Shown in pieces: positions 5,691 through 5,698 of a stretch of 5,698 nt of DNA; the first letter of the stretch is position 1; every line of letters begins with the position of its first letter. The notes beneath the pieces are model-generated. The model was not told the DNA's origin, did not search any database, and saw only the letters and a program-made list of their open reading frames with translations. The stretch lies in NCBI GenBank assembly GCA_004525875.1, contig SPBQ01000164.1, forward strand, positions 1 through 5,698. The letters run 5' to 3'. A program made the translations under genes and the position numbers. The stretch comes from Myxococcales bacterium. Lineage in GTDB: Bacteria > Desulfobacterota_B > Binatia > UBA1149 > SPBQ01.

Positions 5691-5698
5691 CGGTGAAC

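Overview
The window is strongly GC-rich, and its codons mostly end in G or C. Every gene I can support lies on the + strand and the coding density is high. The gene set points to a double-membraned (diderm) bacterium: an EnvC-like murein hydrolase activator follows FtsEX, and Lgt sits next to a thioredoxin-fold lipoprotein. I cannot fix the phylum. A deltaproteobacterium-like, Myxococcota-like or Binatota-like organism would fit the ftsE-ftsX-M23 gene order and the base composition, but that is inference.

Layout. (1) Positions 1-399 hold the C-terminal part of a short-chain dehydrogenase/reductase that enters from the left edge. (2) Positions 455-1129 encode an unnamed small membrane protein: an N-terminal CxxC...CxxC zinc ribbon followed by about four hydrophobic segments rich in aromatic residues, similar to DUF4234-type proteins. 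(3) Positions 1190-1987 are lgt, prolipoprotein diacylglyceryl transferase. Its stop codon overlaps the start of (4), 1984-2502, a TlpA/ResA-like thioredoxin-fold lipoprotein with a WCPPC active site. (5) After a 113-base gap comes a tightly overlapping three-gene unit: ftsE (2616-3296), ftsX (3293-4204) and an EnvC-like coiled-coil/LytM protein (4201-5556). (6) Positions 5557-5698 are non-coding and carry a possible weak terminator and a good sigma70-like promoter (TTGTCC, 17-base spacer, TATACT) pointing out of the right edge.

How the genes work together. Lgt attaches diacylglycerol to the lipobox cysteine of preprolipoproteins, and the gene translationally coupled to it encodes such a preprolipoprotein, so enzyme and a likely substrate are made together. 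FtsE (cytoplasmic ATPase) and FtsX (membrane subunit with an extracytoplasmic loop) should form the type VII ABC-like complex that controls septal peptidoglycan hydrolysis. The third gene encodes the expected extracytoplasmic partner. Its LytM domain has lost two of the three recognisable zinc ligands, as in E. coli EnvC, so it probably activates an amidase encoded elsewhere rather than cutting peptidoglycan itself.

I found no mobile element, CRISPR array, tRNA or rRNA, and no clearly new system. This is mostly an ordinary envelope and cell-division region. The points worth a second look are the unnamed zinc-ribbon membrane protein, the variant active-site residues of Lgt, the degenerate LytM domain, and the coupled lgt-lipoprotein pair.
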